A DNA stretch of 64,000 nucleotides from Pararge aegeria (GCF_905163445.1 NC_053197.1:2542001-2606000); one strand, 5' to 3'; positions 1-12,339 are shown, counted from the stretch's first letter. The notes: a model not told the origin generated them from the letters alone. Program-made: numbers and translations.

Positions 1-1200
1 ACGTCGTAAGAATAAGGATTATAATATTGAAACAAAAGTCAACAAAGTTAAAATAAGACTGCTTTAAGCGTCGGTAGCAAATCCATAATAGGGAGCTGTA
101 TGGAATGGCTCTAAATAGACACGGCAAAGCGGATTATTATTTTGGAGAATCCCGAAATAATTGCTCGCTGGCAAGATTATTATAAGCTGGTCAAATTTTT
201 TAAAGGGTAATCCTTTTACCCTGTTTATAAAATTTTGTCAGCTATTTTTAGAGGTCCTAACTCAGCTAAATATAAATTGGAGGATATATTTAAGCTATAC
301 AACGTGTAAATGAAAGCCGAAATAATACTTCACAGGCTTTAGAGAAACACTATGTACCTTCTGTCTCTGAGACTTATCTGTGAAATCGAAAACTTTGTTT
401 TTGAACAAACCACTGCCATAGTTTTTACTGAAAGAAATTAGATACAACCCTAAAATCACATGCAAATTTAAAATCTTGTCTCTCCTGTCACTTTATTAGG
501 TACGCGTCGCGTAGCGCAGGTACTATGCCTGTGTCGGTTTATTATCTTCAACCGAGTTGTCATAAGTAAACACTTAGAATGTATTGAATTCGATTGTATG
601 TAAAAATAAATATGCTTCTCTTGAGATTGCAAACCTTCGTAAGGAGACGGCACCCTAAAAAGACGACACATAAAAAAAAAAACATCAGAATAGATACATT
701 CTTACTTTTCTGTTTTTATCGATCGTGAGGAAAAATAAGGAATTGAGAAAACGATAAAAATATTTCTAAAAGAGGTTTTACTTTTTTTCGTCGCGCATTT
801 CCATACAATGATTGTTGTTTTTTATGAATTGTCGCCTTCAAGCTTCTGGACAGGCAAAGATCATTGATCATACAGCCTATTTAAGTCTGTTAAAAATGAA
901 AACATTATATAGCCTTATTTATAAGAATAATAATAGATTCCGCACAGAGAATAGATTTTGTATTCTATCTAGTAAGGTTTATCCCGACACAATTTGAATA
1001 TGCTAAGTCGGCATGTTCCGCAAGTCAACCATCATTTACCCGGCACTAAAATGCATGCGGCCATTCCTTAGTTTGAGTCAGATTTGGACTATATTTACAG
1101 CAGCCTATTTTTTTCGAATAAAATTATTTGCTTATGTATTATAATAATATAGTATTACTAAAACAAAACATAAGTGTTTATTACTAACAAGTGGATATGA
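1..1200. other. unassigned AT-rich intergenic DNA
   Basis: No credible coding frame, RNA gene or recognised repeat was seen. Small open frames here are short and have no protein-like composition. Confidence 0.4.
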
Positions 1201-1204
1201 TCAT

Positions 1205-1490
1205 GTCCACCCATTTACGGCCCCCGGCAGGGCATGAATCTCACACACAAGGGTTTAGGTTTTTTTCACACACGTAGTCCACCACGCTGGTCTAGTGCGG
1301 ATTGGTGGACTCCATACAGCTTTGAGAACATTATAGAGAACTCTGAGGCTTCCTCACGATGTTTTACTTCACCATTGAATGATGTTTGAATTGCATAAAA
1401 CGCATGTAACTCAGAAAAAATAGTGGTTGGTGCTGGGATTCGAACTTGGCCCCCCGAAAGTGAGGCCAAAGTGGCTCCGCTAAGTGGATA
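1205..1490 (-). repeat. SINE-2 copy (tRNA-headed SINE)
   Basis: It shares tccaccacgctgg, gcggattggtggactcc and the cctcacgatgtttt block with copies at 25.4, 27.2, 35.1, 46.1, 46.8, 55.6 and 62.5 kb. On the minus strand the head carries ggttcgaatcc-like B-box sequence (ggccaagttcgaatcccag at about 1432-1450). Its end is degraded. Confidence 0.65.
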
Positions 1491-1499
1491 TACGCTTAC

Positions 1500-2148
1500 G
1501 AGAAATCTTCTACTTTAAATAATAACGGTCATAAACTAGGGACAGCAGCATATGTTCTGCAAAATTTACAGAAGTAATTTGTGGTATTGAGTATATGTTT
1601 ATAAAACGCGATTTTGTATTTTATTTGTATAGCAGTGCGTATTGAAGTTTTTTTTTCAGTATTGGCATCTACATTCAGTCAATAGACTATAAGCTTGTAG
1701 GTTTTTTGTAGTTTTTTTATAAATATTTTTTAGATCACTATGTTTTATTTGTTTTAAAAATTTATTTCAATCTGAACTCTACGATTTTTATTTGTTTTTA
1801 GTATGTAACATTAAAATAAGTCTTGACATAACTTAATTTCATTTATACAAAATATCTATTTCAATTCACGAATGACCCACAATTTTGTTATGAAGTATCA
1901 TCCTTACCATAAAAACTCTTCCCCCAAATTCATTACAATTCAGAACAGAGATGAACGTAAATTCGTCGAAATTATTCAATGAATTTTATTTAAAACGAGC
2001 TTTTATTACACATGTCATTACCCCATTAGATAACGATTATTTGTAGCCTTATAAAAACATGATTATATATTTAAAAAAATAATAAGAAGTAATAGAACCA
2101 TAATTTTTTTAGTTGTATGTAGATGGCACAGACAGTACCATTGTATAA
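1500..2148. other. unassigned AT-rich intergenic DNA
   Basis: Long T and A runs and low complexity. Nothing gene-like was recognised. Confidence 0.4.
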
Positions 2149-2149
2149 A

Positions 2150-2512
2150 TCTTATCTTGTATCTTTAAACCAGCAATTCTTGTATATATATATAATTGGA
2201 ATCTCGGAATCGGCTCCAATGATTCATGATTTCATGAAATTTAGTACAGGGGTTTCGTGGGCGTTAAATCGATCTAGCTAGGATTCATTTTATTCGTGTT
2301 TTCCGGTAATCTTATATCTTTAAAAGAGCAATTCTTGTAATATAATTGGAATCTCGGAATCGGCTCCAACGATTTTCATGAAATTTAGCATACAGGGGGT
2401 TTCGGGGGCGATAACTCGATCTAGCTAGGATTCATTTTTAGAAAATGACATTTTATTCATGTTTTCCGGTAATAACCGATTTGGTGCAGACGAAGTTGCA
2501 CGGGTCAGCTAG
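2150..2512 (+). mobile_element. HEL-3, non-autonomous Helitron-like element with an internal duplication
   Basis: It begins near a TC and ends in gggtcagCTAG|T, the CTRR-type Helitron terminus, after gcagacgaagttgcac. The internal block ggaatctcggaatcggctcc occurs twice, at about 2194 and 2344 (150 bp apart), each time followed by gatctagctaggattcattt. A much larger relative with an expanded internal array lies at 43.3-44.3 kb. Confidence 0.65.
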
Positions 2513-2513
2513 T

Positions 2514-2828
2514 ATAAGTATATACTAACATATAACACAGTGTCAAAATAACGGTTTATAAAAAAATATAGATAATCTTAAAAAAAAATTTACAACTTCA
2601 ATGTCGGTGTAACTGTTAACTTAAATACAGTAGAACTTGTATGGCCACAAAGAAAAAATCATTAATAAAAATATCACATAAACGGGTAATTTGAAGTCCC
2701 AGAGAATTCCGTCGTTAATAAATCACTTGTTTTTATTGGTAAGAGTAGAGAAAATTGTTATTGTTCTATTCTGCAGTATAATCTCCTGTTATCGTATCGG
2801 GTCGGTTGAAGGAGAGCTTTATGTGTCA
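2514..2828. other. unassigned AT-rich DNA
   Basis: No recognised repeat or gene. A 70-codon open frame crosses it but runs into the REP-1 repeat, so it is not credible. Confidence 0.35.
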
Positions 2829-2962
2829 AATCTTGTCTGGGGAAGTATTATCTACCGCCATAATTATTTCGCCGCAAAACAGCATTGCTGTTTTCCGTTC
2901 TGAAAGGCGTGGTTAATATTGTAATTACAGATATAACATCTACGTCTCAGGTTGAATGGCGC
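2829..2962 (+). repeat. REP-1 fragment
   Basis: The tctggggaagta start, the gccgcaaaacagcattgctg core and the attacag...taacatctacgt block match the REP-1 copies at 21.3, 41.6, 51.8 and 63.1 kb. The 3' part ending in ggtccgtcaatta is missing. Confidence 0.5.
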
Positions 2963-3306
2963 ATTGTGTAAAAATTAAACACACCGCGATACTCAATTTG
3001 CACACTCGATTTATTATACTAAAAATGGTTGTGTCCTATTCGAAGTCACAGCCAAAAGTGCTCTGTCGTGTCATGCCACCCTCAGGCCAGTACCGCCATA
3101 TTTTTCCCCCTCTTGGTGACCCGATGCTGACGTCACAACGACCGACAATCTGCCGAGGTGGCGCTTGCGTCGATCTTTGTACATCGTCGCACACAAAATG
3201 CGCGGTATTGCCAACAATTGTAAGATGATCCTTGCTCTCCGACGTGATGATCTGTTAATGGGCTAACCGCAATTATTACTATAAACAAAATGATAAGTAT
3301 ATATTA

Positions 3307-3774
3307 CTAGCTGTTGCCCGCGACTTCGTCTGCGGTTGATTTTGTTTTTAGATGTGGCATTCAATTTAGTTTTAGTTTTGTCTTTAAAATAATTTAAAGT
3401 ATTCAGTATCGCTAAATGAGGGGTTTTCTGCTGTCCGTCGAGGAGTTCTGTCCTCTATCTCCAACCACATTCATCAGATCTACACAAAGTTTGGGCAAAA
3501 TTAAACAAATATTATAACCTTTATAGTACAAAAATAATTATTTAAATCGGTTATAATTTGTCGGAGTTATGGTGTAAAATCGTCACTTTCATCTCCTCTC
3601 CCAAAGGAACCGAGCTCAATGTCGGGATAAAAAGTATTCTATATTATTTCTAACACTTCCAAGAATATGTGTACAAAGTTTCATGAGGATCGGTTTAGTA
3701 GTTTTTGCGTGAAAGCGTAACAAACAAACTTACATTGACATTTATAATATTAGTAGGGATAGGGATAGGGATAT
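3307..3774 (-). mobile_element. HEL-1, non-autonomous Helitron-like element, full length
   Basis: On the minus strand it starts in tatccc repeats followed by tactaatattataaatgtca and ends gacgaagtcgcgggcaacagCTAG|T. It is the near-identical counterpart, in reverse, of 29097-29553. The 5' terminus abuts a short (GGGATA)n microsatellite at 3755-3772. Confidence 0.75.
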
Positions 3775-4310
3775 CTACACCCTCATAAACCACCTGCGTA
3801 ATCTATCGGCGGTAAATGCACTGCTCACAGAGTCACTTGGTCTCAGTGGTGTGCACAGGGATTTTGACAAGGTTATGCATAAAGAAGGAAGATGGCATAC
3901 AATTGAAAAAATCCTTCCCCTTTAGTGTTATACAAACATTTTAGGGTAGGCAGTGTTTTTGTGCATGTATGAAGCGCACGCCACTGCTCACTGAGATATA
4001 TGCGGATCCTTGGAATGCGGTTGCTAACTATTCCCTGCAGTACTATGAGAAATGGAACTGCACTATGTTTTGAACTTGTTGGTAGAGTCACTACAAACAT
4101 ACATACTTAAATAAACGTGCTGCTTCCGAACGCAAGCACATTATTCACACTTATTCAAATAAATGATACTATACTTATAACTTATACTATCGACAATCTC
4201 ACATAATACTTATGCGTAGTTACATAGTTTATAAAAATTGTAATTATTAATGTGTTTGTATATTCTTAGAGTTTTGCGCACCGCTATAAGGATTCATATG
4301 TGAGCCAATT
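3775..4310. other. unassigned sequence
   Basis: No repeat or gene was recognised with confidence between the Helitron and the LINE tail. Confidence 0.35.
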
Positions 4311-4314
4311 CCTC

Positions 4315-4410
4315 ATAATGGTTGCCTGGAAGAAATCACTATAAGTTTGCCTCTTTTATTTTTTTTTCTTGTGTGCAATAAAGTATTTTTGATTGATTGA
4401 TTGAAATTTT
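4315..4410 (+). repeat. LT-3 LINE 3' end with GATT tail
   Basis: ttgcctggaagaaatcactat, then gcaataaagtatttttgattgattgattga. It is related to the gataaggccgcc/ataaagt LINE ends at 29.7, 37.2, 44.4 and 62.9 kb. The tetranucleotide GATT tail marks the 3' terminus. Confidence 0.5.
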
Positions 4411-5355
4411 GATTTTACACTATGTGGGTGGACATAAAAAAAATTGAGCAACGGAATCGAAAATAATGATGTGGTAATCTATACCTCTTATAAGTATCGG
4501 CGTACGACAGTATACTCAGCTTACTTTTTCCAATTGTCGAGACCAAAATAATAGGGTGATTAGGGATTTTACGTTTATAAAAATTATGGGATATTTTAAG
4601 TATATAACCTTTCAGAAAAGGAAATTTTATCTGATTATGAAGTTTTTTAAGATTAGTTTTATTTAATTACGTATGTAATTGTTGTAATTGGTGATAATCG
4701 TACAGAATAAAGTAAAGAAAAATAAATGAATACTTACTCCAGTAGTTCTAGAGTTGCCCCTTCTAGACTGCAAGGCATAGCGATACATCAGTAGTGGATA
4801 TACTATGCTCAGGAGATCTATCATATTAACACAAGTTAAGTTTGTGTTCTCATTACAGACCGGACAGGTAGGGCGTAATGCCAGTTTTGCATTACATGGC
4901 CTTTTATAATAAAATAAGAATAATATTAATTTACTATATTAGTAGCTAAAATAGAAAATTAAATGATTAAATCACACGTGCTGCCACACTTAATTCTCTG
5001 TTAAATGTTTAAGCATTGGCGAATCCTCTTTACCCGCTAACATGTTTAGGATACTGTTATAACCCTTTGTGCTATATTGGTTCTATAAGCCGCTATTGCA
5101 TATCTTAATCTTACCTGCTACTTGCTTACTTGCACACATTCAGAAAAAACCTGCCTTGCCTGTGTGCCTTAGACACGTTATTTTCTACTAGCTAAACGGG
5201 AACTTTGCCAGTGCCAATGTTTATTGGTGTAATAAATCATATAGCTGGAACCGTTTGTTATCTCGGGCCAAAAAATATCTGTGTTTAGGTCACTAGGTAC
5301 CTATTTAGCGATATAAATGAACAGATATGGTCCAGCAATCAAATGTTCTGCACTA
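4411..5355. other. unassigned AT-rich intergenic DNA
   Basis: Nothing gene-like or recognised as repeat. Confidence 0.35.
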
Positions 5356-5430
5356 ATTCGACCCACAAATAAACCAGCGCCATCTCTTAGAATACTCATG
5401 AACTGCTAAGAAGCAGGAGTAAACTACGTC
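5356..5430 (+). repeat. short interspersed repeat shared with 26.3 kb
   Basis: The block agcgccatctcttagaa plus tcatgaact recurs in reverse at about 26300-26335, where it adjoins an LT-1 LINE tail. This is probably the internal part of the same LINE 3' region. Confidence 0.4.
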
Positions 5431-6180
5431 GTTTATTTGTCAATAAATACTACATAACCTTGTTCAGAACTGCAGACTGTTAAATCTTACTTTGAAGTCA
5501 GCAATACAAGGTTATGTTGAGTGCATATCTGCTGCTCTTCTTACTATCAGCACCAAAGAGTCAGTGCAGTGGAGACATGGTATTAAAAAGACAAAAAAAC
5601 AAGATTTTTTCCAGGTTATAAAGTCTGGAAAAGTATAATATAAGCCATATTATGCTTTTACAGACTATCTATCTCTCTAAATATCATCCAGATCCACTCA
5701 ACCCTTCTAGCTTGATTGATGTGTGAGTATTAATGATATATTAGATTATTATTCTTACTCACACTTTCATTCAGATAAAACAATGCTGTAAGAAAGGACA
5801 TTCGATGTAAAGACCGAAGAACGTACAAGATATTTCACACCGTGTGTTACCCCAAGACAAATAAATCAAACCCCGAACCCATTCGTAATCGGTTCTTAAA
5901 TAATATCGCGATCCTTCCATCCCGCTCTAAATGCCCCTCGGGGAGGAGATAAGTTGAGACAAAAAATGTCAAGCCCATCGGTGCTTTTTGGCGTCAAATC
6001 TTGATAAAAGGGTCCAAAGGTCCTTGATAGAAGAGATTTATTGCCCCAAATCTCTCGCGTACGGATAAATTCTTTTGAACAAGCACTTGTTACTTGTAGT
6101 TGCAATTTTGCTGCCATTCAACATGTCAGTTGTTTTGAAGTTGATTTATTATAGGTAATCACTCAATTACATCTTCGTTC
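5431..6180. other. unassigned intergenic DNA
   Basis: No recognised element. Open frames are short and on the wrong composition for coding. Confidence 0.35.
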
Positions 6181-6189
6181 GCAAAACCC

Positions 6190-6478
6190 TAACTAATATT
6201 ATGAATGCGAATGTTTGTTTGTTTGTATTTGTTTGTTAGTCAGCCATTGACTGCAATCTCACCTGGTGGTAAGTGAGAATGGTAATCAACCTAATCGGTT
6301 TCTATGCGACATCGCACTGGAACACTAAATTGCCTAGCGGCGCGTCTTTGTTGGTAGGGTGGTAACTAGCCACGGCCAAAGCCTCCCACCAGACCAGAAA
6401 AGAGAAAATTCAGAAATTATAAATTCCCAAATTGCCCCTGCCGTAAATCGAATCGAACCCGGCACCTCATAATTAAAA
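6190..6478 (-). repeat. SINE-1 copy, preceded by a Helitron-type 5' scrap
   Basis: 6236-6478 read in reverse starts ggttcgatt (B box) and ends gcagtcaatgg, with the diagnostic middle ggtctggtgggaggctttgg and ccgctaggcaatttag. 6190-6235 (ctaatattatgaatgcgaatgtttgtttg) resembles the 5' terminus of the Helitron-like families. Confidence 0.65.
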
Positions 6479-6479
6479 A

Positions 6480-7575
6480 TTGTTTGTCCTGACGAAGCAA
6501 CCAATCAACGTGACATTTGGCGTAGAGTTAGTTAAAAGGACGGCACTGACGGACTGCAGCCATCACGTGAGATATAGTCGTTTTTTTATTCATTTTATCC
6601 AGTCAGTTAGTTGGAATAATATACTTAAATTCATCTAACGGTAAAAAAAATATGCTACTTATAGCTATTTATTTAATTAAACACCCAAAAACAAGCAAAC
6701 ATATACAAATACTTGAACCCTGAAAACATTAAAATCGTAACGAACGGATTTCACTTCGATTTCACTAGCATGGAACGTTGCAATTTGCACTTTTTTTATT
6801 CTTTATTGTTGTATGTTGAGTGCTTAGGATGATTAAATTTATTTTAATTCTACATAATTTATATATGATATCATATTATATACCAAAATTTTAGCAAACA
6901 ACTAAGAAATATGTCCTTCAAATTTTGGTTGAATGTTAATATTTATGATTTATTTTTTGAAAAATGTTATTGGATCGTTCAAGCTGCTAACCATTAAATC
7001 ATAAATAAGATCAAGAATAATATATCTTTCTGTCGCTATAAAAACTTGATAAATTATTCACGACTAGCACCTTAAATGCCTTTCTTTTGGGAGATAATAT
7101 GTAAAATTTATAGATACTTTGCATCGGGGATTTTAAAATGGCCCCGTAGTAAAAGGATATAAATTTATATTTAACGCTTTCAATAGCTAATCTGACATTG
7201 ATAATAAAAACAATAATTTCGGTATTAAATTTTACAACAATCGTAACCCAAATTATGGTTATTAAATAACACACTCCCAATTTTTATGCACATTACCATT
7301 TGGATCGGTGCCTGGTGTAAATCCTGCGAGATTATTCAATCTGAATTTCGTACGAAACGGGTCTTTATTACCCCTGTCTCAACTTTGCTGATAACTCAAT
7401 CAGAGCGCGGTTATTTATAAGGATTGGAGTTCTGGGAATTTTGTGTAGTTTATGTACCTTTTATCTTTCTTTAATTTATTTAGTTTCAATTTATTTCTAG
7501 GGCTGGGCCTTTATTTAGGTGGTAATATTTATATTATTTTATTTTATTTATTTAGGACAGAAACGTTAACGTTAA
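6480..7575. other. unassigned AT-rich intergenic DNA
   Basis: No gene or recognised repeat. The 89-codon minus-strand frame at 7011-7280 is AT-driven and has no recognisable domain. Confidence 0.35.
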
Positions 7576-7577
7576 CA

Positions 7578-7690
7578 TTCAAATTAAATTCAATAGTTAG
7601 AATTCATTAATTTCAAATAGGCCTAATATAAGCGTTTTTAAAAAGTTAAGTCTATCTGTTTACAGTGACTGTAACTGTGTTAACTGTACA
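7578..7690 (-). repeat. LT-1 LINE 3' end fragment
   Basis: The block ttcaaataggcctaatataagc followed by tctgtttacagtgact matches the LT-1 tails at 37.3 and 47.9 kb. The tail points to lower coordinates, so the element lies on the minus strand. Confidence 0.55.
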
Positions 7691-8600
7691 TTAAGTGTCT
7701 CATTAAAATTAGCCCTCAAAAATTGTGTAAAATTTGCCTACTTCTAATAAAAGTGGGAAAACAAAGAAATGGAAACAGAATTAATATTAAATCATAACAT
7801 GCAGTCAATAGAAAAAAAATTAATTACATTTAATTATGGACACGAACATAGATAAAACTAATTAAATACTTAGGACAAGTAATTTTATATGCTGTAAGAG
7901 ATTTTGAATATTTTTTTTCTAGCTACCTTCAAAACTACAAAAGTGCAGTATCGGTAAAACCGTACGTAGGTACTGGCAAGTGATTTATCGTTTTGATACG
8001 TTAACAGTGAAAAAGACAAAAGCTTTTCTCAGATGCATTTCTGTACCATAGCTCTTTTAGATAAGCGCAATTTATTTAGACCGCACCACTAACTTGATAG
8101 CAAAAAAAGGGGTGTTGGACACCGAGGGTTCCGTGGCCACTAAAGAAATGTACAATTTATTTATTTGGTTAAATTATTGAACCATTCCAAAAACTAAAGT
8201 AACATATAGTAATTAATAAAATTTTCGAACATCACATGTTGCCGAATTTCGACATTTCAAAATGGCGCCATACGTTCGCCGTATTGATCTTTTGTTGTAG
8301 TAGCTGAGCATTCTGTGACGTAGATCGTTTGGAGAATTACTTCCACCGTGCTTATTTCTGCTACTAATAAGCTTTGCTATATTCTGGTTTGGAGCGTGTG
8401 ATTGCCAATGTAAGAAGGCATATGAGGCTAAATCCCTACGCAATTTATAGGAAGTTTCTCTTGCATGTCTGTGTTTATAGGCGATTTTTTTCTACTTACC
8501 AGGTGAGCCAACTACTTGGCACATATAAAAAAATCTTCTGAATTATCGTGATAAGTTAAACATGCCAATTTTAGACCAATGAGTCCAGGAAATGCATAGA
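7691..8600. other. unassigned intergenic DNA
   Basis: No repeat family or coding signal recognised. Confidence 0.35.
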
Positions 8601-8602
8601 AC

Positions 8603-8790
8603 ATCATCATCAATAGCCTAATAGTCCACTGCTGGAGTGATGGTCACCCACCCACATTCCACAGGGATGGTTGGCCCGTAATCACCTCGATTGGCAGACG
8701 GGTTTGTGATCTCAATACCTGGTAGATTTAGTACAGAGTAAGCTGCTTCCAGTTCTCCGTTAAATTCCCTTTTAGACGTAAGGCGTTCCT
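8603..8790 (-). repeat. RTE-type LINE 3' end
   Basis: catcatcatcaatagcc, then atagtccactgctgg, are the reverse of the cagcagtggactat...gatgatgatg ending typical of lepidopteran RTE LINEs. Related ends are at 10.1, 11.1, 28.8, 31.5 and 38.3 kb. Confidence 0.6.
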
Positions 8791-9190
8791 TACGTTATAT
8801 ACGTAGAACATACCGATTCAAAATAGTAATTTTTAGGAGAAGTCTAGCTGTATAAAAACGAAGTTATATTGTGCTAGTAATCAACTTTAAAAGTACCGGC
8901 TCTGCTTTATTTGTCAAACAATAAATTCACTCTATTGTTAATCCGGTCCACTTCCGTAAGCAAAATCAGATAGTATGACACGGGCTTAGGGAATCTCTAC
9001 ACATATACGGGTTGTGGCTAGACATTTAGGCCTGATTAGGACCAAATCAAATAATCCAATAAGGCCTTTTTTCAAAGTTAATAATGATTAGGAGCTAATA
9101 GATAACAGAGGTACATTGATTAATTTGTTCAATATAAACCTGGTTGTTAGTATAATTTAACGAAACTCTTTTTTTTGTAATACATTTATT
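8791..9190. other. unassigned intergenic DNA
   Basis: No recognised features. Confidence 0.35.
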
Positions 9191-9194
9191 TTTT

Positions 9195-9325
9195 CCTTTT
9201 TAAGAAAATATAAATACTACGATAATACACACATCGCCATCTAGCCCCAAAATAAGCCTAGCTTGTGTTATTCATTATAATATTCACCAGTCATCTTAGT
9301 AATACTGGTGAATATTATAATGAAT
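9195..9325 (-). repeat. SINE-3 fragment ending in a perfect foldback
   Basis: 9210-9270 carries the SINE-3 end (acgataatacacacatcgcc, atctagcccc, agcttgtg) in reverse. Where a normal copy would continue into the tRNA-like head, the sequence instead folds back: 9270-9291 and 9304-9325 are perfect 22-bp inverted repeats around a 12-base loop. Confidence 0.6.
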
Positions 9326-9994
9326 CCTACCTATCCTATACCTATCCTATTTCTGGGCAAAAGCCAATATAATCTCTCTCTTATTCTCTATTTAACGATT
9401 ACTCTTTCCTTCTTTGTTGTATGGTATTTCGAGTAAAAAATCCATACATTTTTTTTTTTGTGCGACATTTACTTTTAATTGTCTCATATCTCATTTTAAT
9501 GAATTGGTCTGAATCCTATACAAAATACCTTAGGTTTCATGTGTAAAATAGTAGAATAGTTAAGCACTATAATGGAAATGTATTTTTAAATTTTACCAAT
9601 CTCATTAGATTTATGAGCCATTAGAACACTTAAAAAATTAACTTAAAATATGCTGCGTTTACAGTTTAAAAACCATACACATAGGATAATTTTTAAAATT
9701 TAATACTATAAAACGCACAATAGCAAAACACGGGATGCTAACCAAAACTAGAAATAACACAATTAGTTTACAGCTCGAAATAAACACGACGATTCCAAAG
9801 AATTTGCTGACAAATGTGTATGAACCCTTATTCTGACCCGCTTTGAATTTCAAATGTACGAACGCATGTTTCATAACGCTTATCTGAATCTACATTGTAC
9901 AAATTGCTGCGAACTTAATAACTTTTGTGTGTCAACTTTGCACTTTAATCTACATAAATATCATATATTTGTTGATTTATTTCCTATTGAATGC
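9326..9994. other. unassigned intergenic DNA
   Basis: No recognised features apart from a short cctatcctata repeat at about 9330-9350. Confidence 0.35.
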
Positions 9995-10165
9995 CGTGTG
10001 GTCAGTCGACTTCTAAGGGAATATGGGAGAAGGTCCGGAACGTTGTCTGGGCTACTACCACTTTCTACTGCGATCACAAACCCACCTGCGTGGTAATTCT
10101 GGGCATACCCTTCCCTTCGGAAAGGCATTTAGTTCAGCAGTGGACTGTTATATTTATTTATTTAT
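9995..10165 (+). repeat. RTE-type LINE 3' end with (ATTT)n tail
   Basis: tctactgcgatcacaaaccc, then ttcagcagtggactgttata and attta repeats. A second diverged copy lies at 11045-11140 (tctactgcgatcggtaaaac ... ttcagcagtggactgttata). Open frames over it are artefacts of the repeat. Confidence 0.55.
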
Positions 10166-10578
10166 TTCTTTAAATATTGTACACAAAGCAACTACAAAAT
10201 ACAAAATTGTAAAAACTTCACAAATTATTTAGATGTATAATATTTATAGGTTATGTGCAATTGTAAAAACAATCCAATTGTTCATTGACTACTGAACTAG
10301 TATAAACTGTGTTTCGGTAGTCAGCCTTCCTCAATTATACAGGAAAAATTACACAACGAGCAAATAGTGAGAAATTTGGACAAAAGGACATTTAAAATAA
10401 AATTTATAATTATTCTATTATGCTATGGATGGTTTTGCGAACTTTTATTTCAATCTACTCAGGACCAGTACTTTGGTTAAACATAGTACTTATGAAAGAC
10501 TGGCACACGTTGATAATTCTTCTGGCTTAGTTTCCAAATACTATAATTACCAGCTTAAATCTTATGATTACTAAAATC

Positions 10579-11035
10579 AAATATAACCACGCTACGTTTA
10601 GATAAAATAGCTTTCTAATGGTGAAACATTCCAAAATCGATGCAGTAGTGCCAAAGTTTATCAATTACAAATAAACAACAATACAAACTAACAAATTCTT
10701 CTTCTGCATTATATTAGTATAGAAGTAAAATCAAATATAAATATGCAGTTTTTTTAATAAAATAGTGTTCAACGTTTAAAAATAAAAAAATCGGTTTTGT
10801 AGTGCAAAAGTTTATCGATTACCAATAAAAAAAAATACAATCGAACAAATCCTTCCGCTGCATAATATTGGTATAGAAGTAAAAACAAATATAACTGCTG
10901 CTTCTAAATAAAATAGCTTTATAACAGTTATAAATTACAATATCGGTTCAGTACCTACTGCCAAAGTTTATCGAAACAAAAATACAAACTAACAAATTCT
11001 TCTTCTGTATAATATTATATTAGAATATGAGTAAT
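10579..11035 (+). repeat. three-copy tandem repeat, 154 bp unit
   Basis: Units start with aaatata at 10579, 10733 and 10887, exactly 154 bp apart. Each contains ataaaatag, a gccaaagtttatc-like block, aatacaa, a cttctgca-like block, then agaagtaaaa before the next unit. Units differ at many positions, so this is an old tandem triplication. No coding capacity is seen. Confidence 0.7.
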
Positions 11036-11044
11036 AGATTATTT

Positions 11045-11140
11045 TAGCAGCGTTCTCAGTGCTGTTACTACCATCTACTGCGATCGGTAAAACCCCGTTG
11101 GGAGAGGACTTTAGTTCAGCAGTGGACTGTTATATCGACA
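11045..11140 (+). repeat. RTE-type LINE 3' end fragment
   Basis: ctactgcgatcggtaaaacc and ttcagcagtggactgttata repeat the ending at 10130-10150, with loss of the middle part. Confidence 0.55.
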
Positions 11141-11144
11141 CAGA

Positions 11145-12335
11145 CCCTTTACGTTGCGGACCGTTAGGGTTTAGCGATTATTATTAGATGTATTTGCGAT
11201 TAAAACCAGGATCTAGGACTCTCTCTGAGAAACGGGGCTGGACAAGTTCAAATCCCTGTAGCTCACTGGTACTAAGAGTTTTCTCAACTGAAAAACTTAA
11301 GACGTGTTTTCTGTCAAAACTTTTTATTTTCGAACAAGCTTTAGTAAGATTCGGAGTTCCAAGCCAGGTCTTGTGAACCATTGTCCTGCTGAATACTAGA
11401 CCAACGGAGCATTTAAAAAATAACTCTTATGTGTCACGTAGGTTTAACGTCATCTACTTGAATACATAGCTTCTTTATAAGTATGTTTGTAATCACAAAT
11501 CTCAAAAAGTCTTTTCTGGATTCTATTAAAATTCTATATACAAAACCTTATGTTTTTATTCCTAAGTTGAAAACGTGAACTTTTAAGCATTTCAAATAAT
11601 AAAATATATTTTGAAACGATTATAGCTGTCATCAGCTCTGAAATGTCAAATTTTTGTCACAATGATAATTTAATAACATAATTTAACGGTCATCATAAGC
11701 TTTTGTTTACTAATCCTAGCACACAAAAATTAACAAAACGAAATTTATTGTCAATGAATAAGAAATATTGTTATTGAAATAATTTACATTGCAACGCGAT
11801 ATTAAATTTATCGTGCTCTATGGAAATTTATGCATTTTGTGTATAAGAGTATTAAATTACGCACACGGCTGGCTTACTGTGATTTACCTAAATTCACATT
11901 TATTAATAATATAAAATACGAAATAGTATCATTCATTGAAAACTATTGTTTTATTTTTATTGAATAAAGCGTGAAGCAACTGCCTTGATGGTCAATGGTT
12001 AGCCTATTTAACTACGGTTTAATTCGTCCGGGAAGGGCCACGAATTGTTAGATATGAATTCTTCTGTTGAAAATTCTCAGTCTCAACTTATAAAAATTGA
12101 TAAAAAATATAGTCAAAAAATATATATATTTGTAAGTAGTTCTTCTTGATTTTCCTTATTCATGAGATGCAAGATACCTCCGTGTCACTGTCAATATCAG
12201 TTATGCGTTCACAGATATTTATAGCAATCCCGTTCAAACTCCTTCATTCTCCTCTGCTAAAATACCAATACAACAAGCCGAACGAAAAAAAAACAAAATA
12301 AAACATATACTATGATCTTTGTAAATATCAACCAC
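11145..12335. other. unassigned AT-rich intergenic DNA
   Basis: No recognised repeat. The overlapping sense and antisense open frames at 11184-11381 mirror each other and have no domain. Confidence 0.35.
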
Positions 12336-12339
12336 TACA

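Noticed and set aside
3755..3775. (GGGATA)n as interstitial telomeric repeat
   Set aside because: Insect telomere repeat is TTAGG. The tract lies at a Helitron terminus and recurs with it.
9854..10232. overlapping + frames of 60-80 codons
   Set aside because: They lie over an RTE-type LINE 3' end and its AT tail, which is non-coding in the parent.
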